Notes: generated by a model from the letters alone, not told the origin. Shown: positions 19,491 through 30,048, counted from the stretch's first letter. The stretch: DNA of 64,000 nucleotides from Macrosoma leucophasiata (GCA_036365455.1 JAWQUS010000022.1:9238001-9302000), one strand, 5' to 3'. A program made the numbers and translations.

Positions 19491-19810
19491 AGTGTTAAAA
19501 AAGTAATTCATATTTTAAGGAATCGCATTTTGGGTCATAAGTGTCCAAAACCAGAGTTAATTAACTACATGACAACTTTTAAATGTGAACCTTAGTTATG
19601 AATTTATAATTATTACAGACACACAGGGCTCTGAGGCATGAGGGTCTTTTAATCAAAACTATTAATTATCAAATAGCTACATGTATGTAGGTGTGTACAT
19701 ATGTAAAGGCTTTGGGAGTGTGTGCGTTTCATACCGTCCTTACAAAAGTGAGTGCTCTACTGACCTGGTCGATATACAGTTAATATCACGGTATCATTTC
19801 CTACAATCAC
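19491..19810. other. Unassigned sequence
   Basis: AT-rich, nothing recognised. Confidence 0.4.
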
Positions 19811-20100
19811 AGAGCAACGCCGGAGGGGAGTAGTCATATGCAGGCTTTCCCCTCTGTCAAAGTACAAGCCCAAATGGGCCTATACCTATCGCCTAGAAGT
19901 TTAAATGTGTGCGTGAAATTGTTTATGTATTTTGTTAAAGTCAAGGTGTGAGTTTCGTAGTAATAGACGATTTTTGTAGTGTGCGTGTGCGTCGTATGCA
20001 TTTCCCCCCGCAAAATATGACAGACTGATTTGCATCGGTAATAAACGCTATGGCTACTCCCCTCCGGTCCACCGCGACCCGCGGTGGGCCGCGTTGCTCT
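19811..20100 (+). mobile_element. Element G
   Basis: AGAGCAACGCCGGAGGGGAG at left, CCGCGTTGCTCT at right; central GTGCGTGAAATTG block as in the other copies. Confidence 0.8.
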
Positions 20101-20360
20101 ATGCCTACAATGAACTACTCGCCGAAGTGAGAAGATCCACCCTCACAGACTAGACACCTGGCGATGCTCAACGGTGCAGTTTTCGGGCGGCGAACTTCCC
20201 TCTGAGGTTTTCTCTTGGTACTATAATATGGGGTTCTTCAAACATGGCGTCAAAAGAGTATTTCAGGCCTGGCAACGCACTTGAAATGTCCATAGATGAC
20301 GGTGACCAGTTACCATCAGGTGGCCCGTCGGCTTGTTTGTCATATTAATGACATAAAAAA
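20101..20360 (+). mobile_element. LINE-Q 3' end with ORF2 C-terminus
   Basis: 20183-20284 encodes ELPSEVFSWYYNMGFFKHG followed by VKRVFQAWQRT and a stop. This is the conserved jockey/CR1-type LINE ORF2 end (LP..VF...YN.G.FK..V.R). A short UTR ends TTACCATCAGGTGGCCC ... CTTGTTTG...ACAT plus poly(A). The UTR aligns with the SINE-A tail. A dead 5'-truncated copy. Class by motif memory. Confidence 0.7.
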
Positions 20361-20473
20361 AAGAAGGTCTAAAGCCTCTCAGGGTGAGCCACTGATAGAG
20401 GGTCATACCATCAACGTGAAGTGCATGTCTGCTACTTTCAAATGTCGGGTTGTTTTTTATTTTATATTATTTA

Positions 20474-20729
20474 CTAGCTGACCCGGCAAACTTCGTATTG
20501 CCTCACAATAAAATGTCAAGGTCAAAGGTTTGATAAATACGGACTATTTGTATGTAAAATTAAAATTGTGGTATTTACAAAATCTCTTCATTTTTTTCAT
20601 ATTTACTTACCTTTCAAACCTTCCCAGGACTTCTAAAAATAATTCAAAACCAAAATTAGCCAAATCGGTATAGTCGTTGTCGAGTTTTAGCGAGACTAAC
20701 GAACAGCAATTGATTTATATATATATAGA
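20474..20729 (-). mobile_element. Hel-1 Helitron-like element
   Basis: CTAGCTGACCCGGCAAAC at left, minus-strand TCTATATATATATAAATC at right; 256 bp, both ends intact. Confidence 0.8.
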
Positions 20730-20750
20730 TTATTTAAGCTAGTTCACTTG

Positions 20751-20967
20751 AAGGGTTGCCAGGTCGGTAAACTTTATAGCCGGACAGAGCAGCAAGTTTG
20801 GCCTGGACATTTGGGTAAAAAGGCTATACACCTGCTCCAGAAGCACTCTCTCTCTAGTTTGAGAATGTAAAAAGCCTAACAAAAGCTGGATATCGTTTAT
20901 TTTGGCCGGATACAGAATCAAAAAGGTTAACTCTGTCCAGCTTTATCCGAACGTCTGGTAATACTAA
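20751..20967. mobile_element. MITE with imperfect long TIRs
   Basis: GTTGCCAGG...GCCGGACAGAG at left faces CTCTGTCCAGC...CTGGTAAT at right. No coding sequence. Confidence 0.5.
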
Positions 20968-21057
20968 ATCACGTGGATAATAAGTACTACAGCTTATAAA
21001 CATATATATTATTTTATATCTATTCATATAATGAGTATGGCATTACATGAATTAATA

Positions 21058-21159
21058 ATTGTCCCGGTTCTGAACAATTTGTCAGAACCGGGATATCTGG
21101 CGCTCTACACTCTCTGCCTACCCCGTTAGGGACCTGGCGTGAAGATACATACATACATA
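21058..21159 (+). mobile_element. LINE-E insertion, 12-bp TSD, inverted 5' end
   Basis: The direct repeat CATGAATTAATA (21046-21057, 21160-21171) flanks it. Inside, TCCCGGTTCTGA is the inverse of TCAGAACCGGGA that follows, then the LINE-E end SLSAYPVRDLA and ATACAT tail. Such 5' inversions are known from twin priming. Confidence 0.85.
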
Positions 21160-21171
21160 CATGAATTAATA

Positions 21172-21395
21172 AAAATAATATTGAAAATATATTTTGTTAT
21201 TTGCTATCCATACTAAATACATGTGCGTGTGAACGGGAGCCGCACAGACAGACAAATAAACAACTGCGTTTATAACAAAAAGGCTCCAGTGCCAGTGTGG
21301 AGCCCGAGGGGCGAAGCACCTTTATACGATAAAACGCTGTTTTCAAATTTTATGTACACAGGATGAAATGTAATTATCTAGTATTATCGATTTTA
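21172..21395. other. Unassigned sequence
   Basis: Contains GGCTCCAGTGCCAGTGTGGAGCC, a short imperfect palindrome. Confidence 0.35.
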
Positions 21396-21559
21396 ATGTA
21401 CGGCTCTGTTATTTCCGGCACAGAGGCATAACACCTAATGCCTCAGGAGTGGCAGCGCATCTGCATTTGACCACTGGTCATTGTGTGTCTATAGGCTGCG
21501 GTCATCACGTAACATCAATGCTAACTGCAAGCTTTTTACCACTTTCATTACATTAAAAA
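21396..21559 (+). mobile_element. SINE-A 3' half
   Basis: GTACGGCTCTGTTATTTCCGG to a poly(A)-like tail. Confidence 0.85.
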
Positions 21560-21609
21560 AAATCGAAACTAGGATATAACATTAAAAATGTTTCAAAATA
21601 TTTTCTCTA

Positions 21610-21783
21610 CTGGTGGTAGAGTTCCAGCGATTGGGGGGCGTAGGCACCACCGCACTACCTAATCGATCTGCCGCTAAATGGTAGTGTTCAGCACTATCGT
21701 GTTCCGGTTAGATGGTAATGTATGGCCCCGTAATAACTATCACAGAGACATAACAACTCAGGTCTCAGGGGTGGCAACGCATC
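21610..21783 (+). mobile_element. SINE-A2 5' half
   Basis: Head ACTGGTGGTAGAGTTCC to GGCAACGCATC, where LINE-L is inserted. Confidence 0.85.
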
Positions 21784-22286
21784 ACATGGCTGCCACATGC
21801 GTCATACTCGTGAACGGGTGCTGATTGTGGGGACTGGTCTGTTGTGATTTGCGGGTGTTGTTTTCTATCACGATATTAAGCTGTTGATTTGCGTATGTGT
21901 TTATATGAAAATATTTGCATGCCATGGACGTTCACATTATCTTTATTTTATTTAATAATATTTGTATCAAATCTAAGGTTTTGACAAAAGAGCAACACGC
22001 TGAGTTTGTTGGGTAGCGGAGTTCTTCTCAGTAGTGCCTGCACTTGGAACTCTGCTAAGTGAATGACTATGATTATGACGAACAGATTTTTCTCTTTCTT
22101 CTATGAAGGAATTGAAAAATTTGACGATTCACGTATCGGTTAAATATTATTATTAAATTGGTATTTATGAATACCTATTGGATTCTTATTATAAGTCATT
22201 CTCTCTAGGTAGCTTATAACCCGACAATGCAAAAGTGTCCTTGTAGACCAATTTGAAATAAATGATTTGAATTTTGATTTTTTTGT
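21784..22286 (+). mobile_element. LINE-L 3' end inserted in SINE-A2
   Basis: About 500 bp including CTGAGTTTGTTGGGTAGCGG and the GATTTGAATTTTGATTT tail. GCATC on both sides (21779-21783, 22287-22291). Near-identical minus-strand relative at 57803-58175. Confidence 0.75.
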
Positions 22287-22394
22287 GCATCTGCATTTTG
22301 ACCTCTGCTCTTTGTGTGGGTGTCTATAGACTGAAATCATCACTCAACATCAATGTGAACTGCATGCTTGTTTGCACCTTCATTACACAAAATG
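22287..22394 (+). mobile_element. SINE-A2 3' half
   Basis: GCATCTGCATTTTGACCTC to tail CATTACACAAAA. Confidence 0.85.
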
Positions 22395-22447
22395 AATAGA
22401 ACGGGACTTTTACTGGCAGATAGCTGATGTAATAAGGCATAACTTAG
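22395..22447 (+). mobile_element. Hel-2 fragment
   Basis: GGGACTTTTACTGGCAGATAG matches the interior of the element at 12875. Confidence 0.5.
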
Positions 22448-22470
22448 GCTTTTATAGAATTAAATTCTAA

Positions 22471-22616
22471 CCCCCTTATTCATAAATGTATTCTAGCTAA
22501 AGTGTTGCTAATCTCTTATTTGTCCTTTTCTATCCTGCACATTTGACAATGCAACTGACAAAGACAAAGCATTCTATAGCTAAAACGTATCTAATGTACG
22601 TTTATGAATAAGGGGG
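22471..22616. mobile_element. MITE J, TSD TAA
   Basis: TIR CCCCCTTATTCATAAAYGTA and inverse; TAA repeated on both sides. 146 bp. PIF/Harbinger-like by TWA duplication. Sisters at 49575, 51759, 61738. Confidence 0.85.
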
Positions 22617-22921
22617 TAAGCAGATAGGTCGCGGTAACAGATAGTTAAAACGTAATATTATGGACCCTGGTTAAACCAATGTATGTTAAGTACAATATAA
22701 TATTTTAGCTATAATTAGAAAAACAATAGAAAACATAGTTAAATGATTAACGTGTGGTCGCCGATTATAGTAAACAATATGTATTGTTTAAATATCACAC
22801 GACTGTACTGGCATAACAATATGCTATATGTTAGGTAAGTTCATTTACCTTATGCACTAGGGTCTGCCCGCGACTTTGTCTGCGTGGACTAATAATACAT
22901 CATCACCATTATTCATTATTA
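22617..22921. other. Unassigned, with Helitron end
   Basis: 22857-22893 (CTAGGGTCTGCCCGCGACTTTG) is a reversed Helitron-like 3' end. A GTAAGT donor-like site at 22833 follows a short ATG frame, judged chance. Confidence 0.4.
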
Positions 22922-23232
22922 ACTGCCTCGATAGCCTAGTGGTAGCAGGCCACTACTACTACGCTGAGGTCCTGGATTCGATTCCCGGGTAGGGGGTTAT
23001 CAGAGATAATGGCGTATAATTCTTTGTCTCTGGTTCTATTGGTATTTTTCCATTTACTGGAAATTTCCCAGTACCTCGAAGATTGGTAATGTGCCCGGAG
23101 ATGTCAACAGGCTCGCCACCAGTTACATGGGCCAAAACGAAACCGGCGAATCGTTGGTGTATGCATGTATGCTTGAATGCATGCATCTACCTCTGTCTAC
23201 CCCTTCGGGGATAATAGGCGTGAAGTTACGTT
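22922..23232 (+). mobile_element. SINE-B, full length
   Basis: Head CTGCCTCGATAGCCTAGTGG with B-box GGATTCGATTCCC, standard body, tail AGGCGTGAAGTTACG. Confidence 0.9.
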
Positions 23233-23254
23233 GAAGTTACCATTATTTTAGGTG

Positions 23255-23365
23255 AAAAACGTCCACAAGTGGACCAAAGACACCCATAAGGAGGAAATGC
23301 TACAATCGCCACGCTCTGCATGCGGATTGGCGATTGCAATGGCACTGGTTTTATCGCAGAAGAGG
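23255..23365 (+). repeat. Interspersed repeat P
   Basis: ATGCTACAATCGCCACGCTC ... GGCGATTGCAATGGCAC. Confidence 0.45.
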
Positions 23366-23369
23366 ATTT

Positions 23370-23813
23370 TATGCAGTTCACATGTATGTTAAGTGACGAC
23401 TGCAGCCTATAGACACCCACACAAAGACCAGAGGTTAAAATGCAGATGCGTTGCCATTTCGGAGACCTAAGTTGTTATGTCTCTGTGATAGTTATTACGG
23501 GGCCAGACATTACCATCTAACCCAGAGGTTCCCAAACTATTTTTTCTTCTAGACCCCTTTCAATTTTTTTCCTGGTTTCCGTGGACCCCCTCCTTGCTAC
23601 ATATCACATTCCCATATTTCCAAATTTTATTCACGCCTACGTAGACCCCCATCGAATCCCATAGACCCCAGAGGGTCTACATGGACCACTTTGGGAATCA
23701 CTGATCTAACGGGAACACGATAGTGCTGAACACTACCATTTAGCGGCAGATAGATTAGGTAATGCGGTGGTGCCTACACCCTCGAGCTCCTACTCTGGAA
23801 CTCTACCACCAGT
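23370..23813 (-). mobile_element. SINE-A2 interrupted by a hAT MITE
   Basis: Body 23370-23522, insert, then 23704-23813 ending in head CTCTACCACCAGT. Confidence 0.85.
23523..23703. mobile_element. hAT-type MITE with 8-bp TSD
   Basis: Ends CAGAGGTTCCCAAACT and TTTGGGAATCACTG. Target duplication ATCTAACC/ATCTAACG (23515-23522, 23704-23711). 181 bp, no coding. Confidence 0.85.
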
Positions 23814-23847
23814 AAACTTGGCCCACCTATCGCGTAAATCCGGGGTA

Positions 23848-24120
23848 TCTATACTTTAATATTACAAAGCTGAAGAGTTTGTTTGTTTGTTTGCTTGAAC
23901 GCGCTAATCTCAGGAACTACTGGTCCGATAAGAAAAAAATTTTCAGTGTTAGATAGCTAACTTATCGAGGAAGGCTTTAGGCTATCACATATAACATCAC
24001 GCTAAGATGAATAGGAGAGTTTTCGTGAAAAAAAACAAATTTCACGATAATCGGTTCAGCAATTTTTGCGTGAAGGAGTAACAAACAAACATTCAAACTT
24101 TGGCATTTAAAATATTTATA
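23848..24120 (+). mobile_element. Helitron-like element, Hel-3 group, 3' end lost
   Basis: TCTATACTTTAATATTACAAAG start, CTCAGGAACTACTGGTCCG block. Complete relative at 42906-43101. Confidence 0.65.
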
Positions 24121-24459
24121 TACGATATACGATTGGTAATGACAGACAGACAGACAGACAGAAATACGAGTGATAAAAGTTTTTATTCGTTCTTAAGATA
24201 CGCAACTTAAAATCCGTAATATCAACTCTGATAGCTACAATATTGCCATAAAGGATATCAAGTTTAGATACCTATTGTGAACAGAACTGGCGAAGGCTAC
24301 AAGGGCCGACTGACGTCATTGTTGACGCTGTTGGTAGCTAAGCAACCATTGATTGGGGGTTGTTCAACCCTCCCAGTCATACCTCATTTTCCTGCTATTC
24401 ATTCCGGTGAAATTATGTCGGGATTCGTTTAGTGGGAAACAAGTTTATATATACAGTAA
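24121..24459. other. Unassigned sequence
   Basis: Four CAGA units at 24133-24160, a GC-richer patch at 24280-24400. Open frames there have no start or domain. Confidence 0.4.
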
Positions 24460-24960
24460 CTAGCGGCCCGCCCCGGCTTCGCACAGTTGCAATGTCACCT
24501 ACCCTCTCCTTTTCATCTTAGCGTGATGTTATATAGCCTAAAACCTTCCTCGATAAATGTGACACTTGGATTAACATACAGAATCGTTTTGATCCTGAAA
24601 AAATGTTCCTATGGGATGCTATGGCATGATTTCATGAGTTCCCACAGGTTACGCGAAAAACGACCTACACGCGGGCGGAACTGCGGGCAACAGTTAGTTT
24701 TTCGATAAAGGACTAAACCGATTGTATTGGCATGTAAAGCTTAAGTCGAGGCCATATTGTTAAATTGCTCATATCATGATTATATTCGATCATTTCATGA
24801 AATGCGACCGTCATGAGATGCTCAACTACACTTGACCAGATTGTTTTGAGTCCCGCCTAAACTCAAATTTTTGTACCTTTTTTAAAAAATACTATTCGTA
24901 GTTTAGAGTTTAGACTGCTTCCGTTGCGTGCTCCCACGAGAAGTCGGGGCGGGTCGCTAG
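24460..24960. mobile_element. Segment bounded by inverted Helitron 3' ends
   Basis: CTAGCGGCCCGCCCCGGCTTC at left and AAGTCGGGGCGGGTCGCTAG at right. An additional GGGCAACAGTTAG end at 24686-24698. Probably two or three Helitron-like insertions in opposite orientation. Confidence 0.55.
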
Positions 24961-25201
24961 TTACAGGATATATATTAATATTTTTGAGTGGTTGCGTGCT
25001 TCGAGTGTTAGGCAATGTTACTTCATTAATTAACTGTGTGTAATTAAAAAAAACTGGGTTATTTTCACTATGGCGTGACGTTTGCAGGTCGCGTTATGCA
25101 GACTTGGGTGTAAGTTAACTGAAAACTTAACATTTTTTATTTTTTTTAAGGCATCCGTGCCACGACAGGAAAATAATCCTTTTAAAATCACTCGTGCTGT
25201 C

Positions 25202-25355
25202 TTTTTTTTATGTAATGGAAATGGCAAACAAGCATGCAGTTCACATTGATGTTTAGTGCAGCCTATAGACACCCAAAGACTTAAGTCAAAATGCAGATGC
25301 GTTACCAATCCTGAGGCCTGAGGTGTTTTGCCTTTGTGCGGAAATTACAGGGCCG
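25202..25355 (-). mobile_element. SINE-A fragment
   Basis: Poly(A) at left to ACAGGGCCGT, then junction into repeat P/F-like sequence. Confidence 0.8.
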
Positions 25356-25570
25356 TCTGTCTGTTCGTCTGGCAAAGACATTTTTCTCTGTAAGTACTGG
25401 ACTGATTGATTTGAAATTGAACAGTGCTCTATAAATACTTCGCCAAACACGCCCATAACAGTGATGTGGGTCTTTAGGGGAGAATATGCCATAATCGCTA
25501 CGTTTTATCGTAGGACGCTGCTGCCCATCTTGCGTTATTGCACTTACTACCGCCCCATTGGAATGGTTTG
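25356..25570 (+). repeat. Interspersed repeat P, longer copy
   Basis: CTGTCTGTTCGTCTGGC start, ATGCCATAATCGCTACG, GACGCTGCTGCCCATC blocks. Confidence 0.45.
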
Positions 25571-25734
25571 ACCGCCATTGACTCGATGACTATCTAAAAG
25601 ATAGAGATGCCTGGACAAATGCTGGTCTAGCTCCACAAGACTAAACAATAATTTTGTGAAATGAATGTGCATTGTACTTGATATTGTAAAACATAGTTAT
25701 AAGTTTCATATTGTGAAAATAGTTTTAAGGAACA

Positions 25735-26065
25735 TATTTTGAAAAGACCCTACTGAGTTTTGTTTTGGCAGGTTTTTTCTCAGTAATGTGGGCTTTGGAA
25801 CTCTGCCAGTGAATGACAAAGAATGTCCCATATTTTTTTGTTTAGTCTAATCTTGCCGTTTGTAAAAGAGAGTATGGAACATTCTGTTGATACCTATTTT
25901 TATTATTAAGTATTTTTGGACTATTATTAATTTATTTACTTTGACATTTTAATCAACGTATCAGTTGTTATTCGCTTTAATTTTATATTTGTAATTTGAC
26001 CTATCACAAGCAAATTCTATTATTTCCAAGTGATTAAATGAATTTTTGAGTTTTGAGTTTGAGTA
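25735..26065 (+). mobile_element. LINE-L 3' end
   Basis: CTGAGTTTTGTTTTGGCAGG ... TTTGGAACTCTGCCAGTGAATGAC ... tail TGAATTTTTGAGTTTTGAG. Confidence 0.6.
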
Positions 26066-26099
26066 TTGTTCGGTTGACTGATTGCACTAGCGGACGAAT

Positions 26100-26392
26100 T
26101 TTTTTTTGTATTTAATGTTATGGAAGTGGCAAACAAGCATGCAGTTCACATTGATGTTAAGTGACTGCAGCCTATAGACACCCACACAGAGACCAAGGTC
26201 AAAATGCAGATGCGTTACCACTCCTGAGGCCTAAGGTGTTATGCCTCTGTGCCAAACATTACCACCTGACCGGAACACGATAGTGCTGAACACTACCATT
26301 TAGCGGCAAGTATATTAGGTAATGCGGTGGTGCCTACGCTCGCGAGCTCCGTCACTGGAGCTCTACCACCAGTAGAGGTAGAGCTCCAGTGA
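26100..26392 (-). mobile_element. SINE-A with fold-back at its head
   Basis: Complete reverse copy to ACCAGTAGA; TCACTGGAGCTCTACC (26352) is followed by its exact inverse at 26377-26392. Confidence 0.85.
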
Positions 26393-26851
26393 TTTCTTCC
26401 AATTATCTTCCAAAGTATTGTTGAGCGACAGGGGGTCGTCACTTACCGACGCCTGTATACACTTACTATACCTAAATATGTTATTTGATACCCAGGTATG
26501 TGTATTTGCCACTTTATGGCATAAAAATCTATTAGTCGAAAATTTCACAAGCGAATCCGCGGGCGATAGCTACAAAATTAAATTCGTTATTCTAAAATAC
26601 ATGCGAAATGACCTGTCGGTTAACAATTAATGCGTTTGAAGTGCGAACAATATATAATTATGGTTGGGACAGAATTACACTAATTGATTTGGTTTGCGGC
26701 GAAATTGTAACAGTGTTGCCATGCGTGTATTCGCAACTGCTCTTATTTTGGGAAAATTTTATAATAAGTGATACACAATTTAATTGAAGTGTTTTTAAAT
26801 TTTAAACAAACATAACTTCACGCACACATACACGAACAAAGAGGAACATCT
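26393..26851. other. Unassigned sequence
   Basis: 26520-26575 resembles a decayed Helitron end (GCGAATCCGCGGGCGATAGCT). A CAG|GTATGT at 26473 has no supported exon. Confidence 0.35.
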
Positions 26852-27120
26852 TATATATCGATGGTCTAGAAGACAAACATGCTAAGTACAGACCTAAATT
26901 TTTTTGGGGAGGACCGTTTTTATTGATTCCAAACATTTAAACTAAAAAAAATTCAAACTTCTAGATACTTTAACTTAAAACTCGAGATTGTGTTTATAGG
27001 TACACAATTTCTATGTACAGTTTGCAGTTTTAAGTTTATGTAAGTAAAGAAAAACTGTCCTCCCGAAAAGAATGTAGATCTGTACTTACGTGTTTGTCTC
27101 CTATACCGTCTACATATATA
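26852..27120. mobile_element. MITE with about 70-bp TIRs
   Basis: AGACAAACATGCTAAGTACAG ... GGGGAGGAC at left faces GTCCTCCCGAAAAGAATG ... TGTTTGTCT at right, with TATATA at both outer edges. No coding. Confidence 0.7.
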
Positions 27121-27414
27121 AAATTACAAGTTTTTTTTTACAAATTATACATATTTATTTATACAACTATATTTATGTAAATTTATGTGTAATTTCAACA
27201 TACTTCATTATTATTATATAGTTATATAATATGTATCTTATTATCCATATATCTATTGTTATATTTAGTATAGCGTTAAATATTATTCGATAAAGTATTT
27301 ATGTAGTTTCTCTAAGTAATTATTTTCATTTATGTATTATTTTCCGCACCCTACAATAAGCTTTCTCATGACCCGCCATATGTACAAGGTGCATAGAAGC
27401 ATAAATAAATAAAT
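27121..27414. other. AT-rich sequence ending in (AAAT)n
   Basis: The stretch ending ATAAATAAATAAATAAAA looks like a LINE-type tail. Family not recognised. Confidence 0.4.
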
Positions 27415-27666
27415 AAAAATCAATTGCTGTTTGTAAGTCTCGCTAAAACTCGAGAACGGCTGGACCTATTTGGCAACTTTTGGTTTTGAACGATTTTACG
27501 ATGTTTGGAAGTCCAGGGAAGGTTTAAAAGGTAAGAAAATATGAAGAAATTGAAGGGATGTAGCAAAAACCACAATTTCATTATCCCACACAAATAGTCC
27601 GTATCTATCAAACCTTTGACACATTATTTCATTGTGAAGCAATACGAAGTCTGCCGAGTCAGCTAG
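27415..27666 (+). mobile_element. Hel-1 Helitron-like element
   Basis: CAATTGCTGTTTG ... CTGCCGAGTCAGCTAG followed by T. The 5' TC is not clear. Confidence 0.7.
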
Positions 27667-27842
27667 TTGTTTAATGAAAGACTATAAAATGCTTCCATCA
27701 TTATTTTACAATAGCCACTCAAATTTAAAACAAAATGTTTGATATCAGTTGATGCTTTGTCGCATTTTTTTAGATGACGTGCAAATTTTGTTCCCACCTG
27801 GGAAACATTCGTGGGAAAGTTCCTGGGAACGGCACATCATTA

Positions 27843-28170
27843 GTCAGGACGGGGATGTCTGGCGCTCCACAACCTCTGCCTTTTTTAAAAATGTAATGGA
27901 TGTGGCAAACAAGCAGTTCACATTGATGTTATGTGATGACTGCAGCCTATAGACACACACAGACCTAGGACAAAATGCAGATACGTTACCACTCCTGAGG
28001 CCTAAGGTGTTATGCCTCTGTGCCGGAAATTACAGAGCCGTACATTACCACCTGACCGGAACACTTAGGTAATGCGTCTACGCCCGCGAGCTCCGTCACT
28101 GGAGCTCTACCATCAGTGAAAACCTGCCTACCCCGTGATGGACTTGGGGTGAATACATACATACATACAA
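27843..28170 (+). mobile_element. LINE-E end interrupted by SINE-A
   Basis: 27843-27880 (GGATGTCTGGCGCTCC ... CTCTGCC) continues at 28124-28170 (TGCCTACCCCGTGATGG, ATACAT tail). Confidence 0.75.
27881..28120 (-). mobile_element. SINE-A inserted in LINE-E
   Basis: Poly(A) end at left, head CCATCAGTGAA at right. The flanks AACCTCTGCC and AAACCTGCC look like an eroded target duplication. Confidence 0.75.
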
Positions 28171-28193
28171 TTTTATACAATTACATAAACCTG

Positions 28194-28385
28194 AAGTCGT
28201 TAAACCTTGTCGGAGGCCTTATGGGCGGTTTGAAAACATCCGACAACGGGTTGGCCACTAACCCACCCACCTCCACCAATCCGCATTGGAGCAGCGTGGT
28301 GGAGTAAGCTTCAGGCCTCCCCCCAAAAAGGGGAGAGACTCGTGCCCAGCAGTGGGACGTATAATGGGTTGCCATTATTATTATA
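28194..28385 (+). mobile_element. 5S-SINE, head-truncated
   Basis: GTCGTTAAACCTTGTCGGAGG to the ATT-rich tail after GGGTTGCCATT. Confidence 0.8.
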
Positions 28386-28639
28386 TACATACAAAGAAGT
28401 TTCACTTAGAAAAACCTTATAATAACTAGTTCAGAAAAAAACAATTCTTGATCACTTTTTTAATTATTTGGGCCAAATGTAGATAAAAATTAAACGGTTT
28501 TTGGATTAAATATATTTGCATACTTATCGAGTATATTGAGGATGTTGTTTTGAGATAACCCGAAAACGACGAAAAACCTTACCTGTAACAAGAAAATTAA
28601 AATTGTTATCCAGAATTTTAAAAAAGAGAGGATTTTTTT

Positions 28640-28770
28640 AACCGACTTCGCAAAATGGAGGAGGTTCTCAATTCGTCCGGATCTTTTTTTTTTTAATGTA
28701 TGTTCACCGATAATTTGAAAACGCCTGTACCGATTTTTTAATTTATGGCTCATACTTAACACAATTGTAC
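28640..28770. repeat. Interspersed repeat (AACCGACTTC family)
   Basis: AACCGACTTCGCAAAATGGAGG AGGTTCTCAATTCG then a T-run, a common lepidopteran repeat known to me. Class unresolved. Confidence 0.5.
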
Positions 28771-28808
28771 AATAAATTAACTGGCAGTAGAGTTCTAGTT
28801 TTTTTTTT

Positions 28809-28972
28809 CGCTTACGCTCACAGCCCCACACACATACAACACATACACAAACACCCAGACCCGAAACAAATATCTGTAGGCCATACAAATATTTGTCCCG
28901 GTGCGGGGATCGAACCCGCGACCCTTCGAATCAAACGGTCATCTCACACCATTGGACTAACCGGGTCGTCAA
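28809..28972 (-). mobile_element. SINE-C copy
   Basis: Head with B-box intact at right; about 35 bp of the tail region missing. Confidence 0.85.
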
Positions 28973-28982
28973 TCCGAGTTGC

Positions 28983-29422
28983 CTAGTGGAGGTGCTCGAG
29001 GGCGTAAGCACCACTGTATTACCTTATCTATCTGCAGCCAAATGGTAGTGTTCAGGTTAGATGGTAATGTATGGCTCCGTAATAATTTACAAAGACATAA
29101 AAACTAAGGTCTCAGGGGTGGGAACGCATCTGCATTTTGACATCTGGTCTTTGTGTGGGTGTCTATAGGCTGCAGTCATCACTTAACATCAATGTGAACT
29201 GCATGCTTGTTTGCCACACAATGACCAGAGGTCAAAATGCAGATTCGTTTCCACTCCTGAGGCCTAAGGTGTTATGCCTCTGTGTCGGAAATTACAGGGC
29301 CGTACATTACCACCTGACCGGAACACGATAGTACTGAACACTGCTATTTAGCAGCAAGTATATTAGGTAATGCGGCGGTGCGTACGCCCGCGAGCTCCGT
29401 CACTGGAGCTCTACCACCAGTA
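28983..29422. mobile_element. Inverted pair of SINE-A copies
   Basis: 28983-29213 plus (A2, tail lost at TTTGCCAC), 29214-29422 minus (head ACCACCAGTAAA). They meet tail to tail without poly(A). Confidence 0.85.
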
Positions 29423-30048
29423 AAGTATTGCTTGCTGGGGTACTGTACTTTCACATTCATGATACTTAGTAGATATAGATTAAGAAAGTTCTAGACAATC
29501 TAGAACTCCTAGAACTATGATACTAACTGACAGGCATCAAAGTAAGCAGCTTATATTGTAAACTGAACTTTACTTTCTAATTGCATGACCGCTTTTTGTG
29601 GTTAAGGCTTTATTAGGCACGATTCACACACGGCGTTTTAAATATTTTTATGTAATGACAAAAGCCAAAGCGGCATATGCGGTTTGCATGGATAAATGAC
29701 TTCCGCAGCCTGTAGACATCTATATATGAACCATCGGGCACAATGTAATTTTTTTTTCATGTAAGAAGGGTGGAGGGTAGGAATCAAGCATGCAGCTTGT
29801 AGCGTCACATTATTAAGCATTATAATATAAACATCCGGACGGCGCCGCAAGCTTAGCTTAGTGTTGCGTCGTCAGTTGTCCCTACACCTTAGTGCCGCGC
29901 ACACGCACCTCAACCCGCCTAAACTATCCGCAAAATGTAACTGTGTAAATACCGCATTATATGGTGATCACCAGCATGGACCTATCATTTCAATCGTTCC
30001 TAAACTATATGAACACCCTTCAATATTGGCAACCACAACTAGAACCGC
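29423..30048. other. Unassigned; SINE-A scraps
   Basis: Scraps of reversed SINE-A at 29645-29810. 29830-30040 is GC-richer with a TCAGT initiator-like site but no recognised coding frame. Confidence 0.35.

Noticed and set aside
22833..22840. TTAG|GTAAGT donor after a short ATG frame
   Set aside because: Upstream frame is AT-rich, protein unremarkable, no promoter signals.
26473..26480. CAG|GTATGT donor in a 70-codon plus-strand frame
   Set aside because: The frame has no ATG start and no upstream acceptor; neighbouring sequence is repeat-derived.
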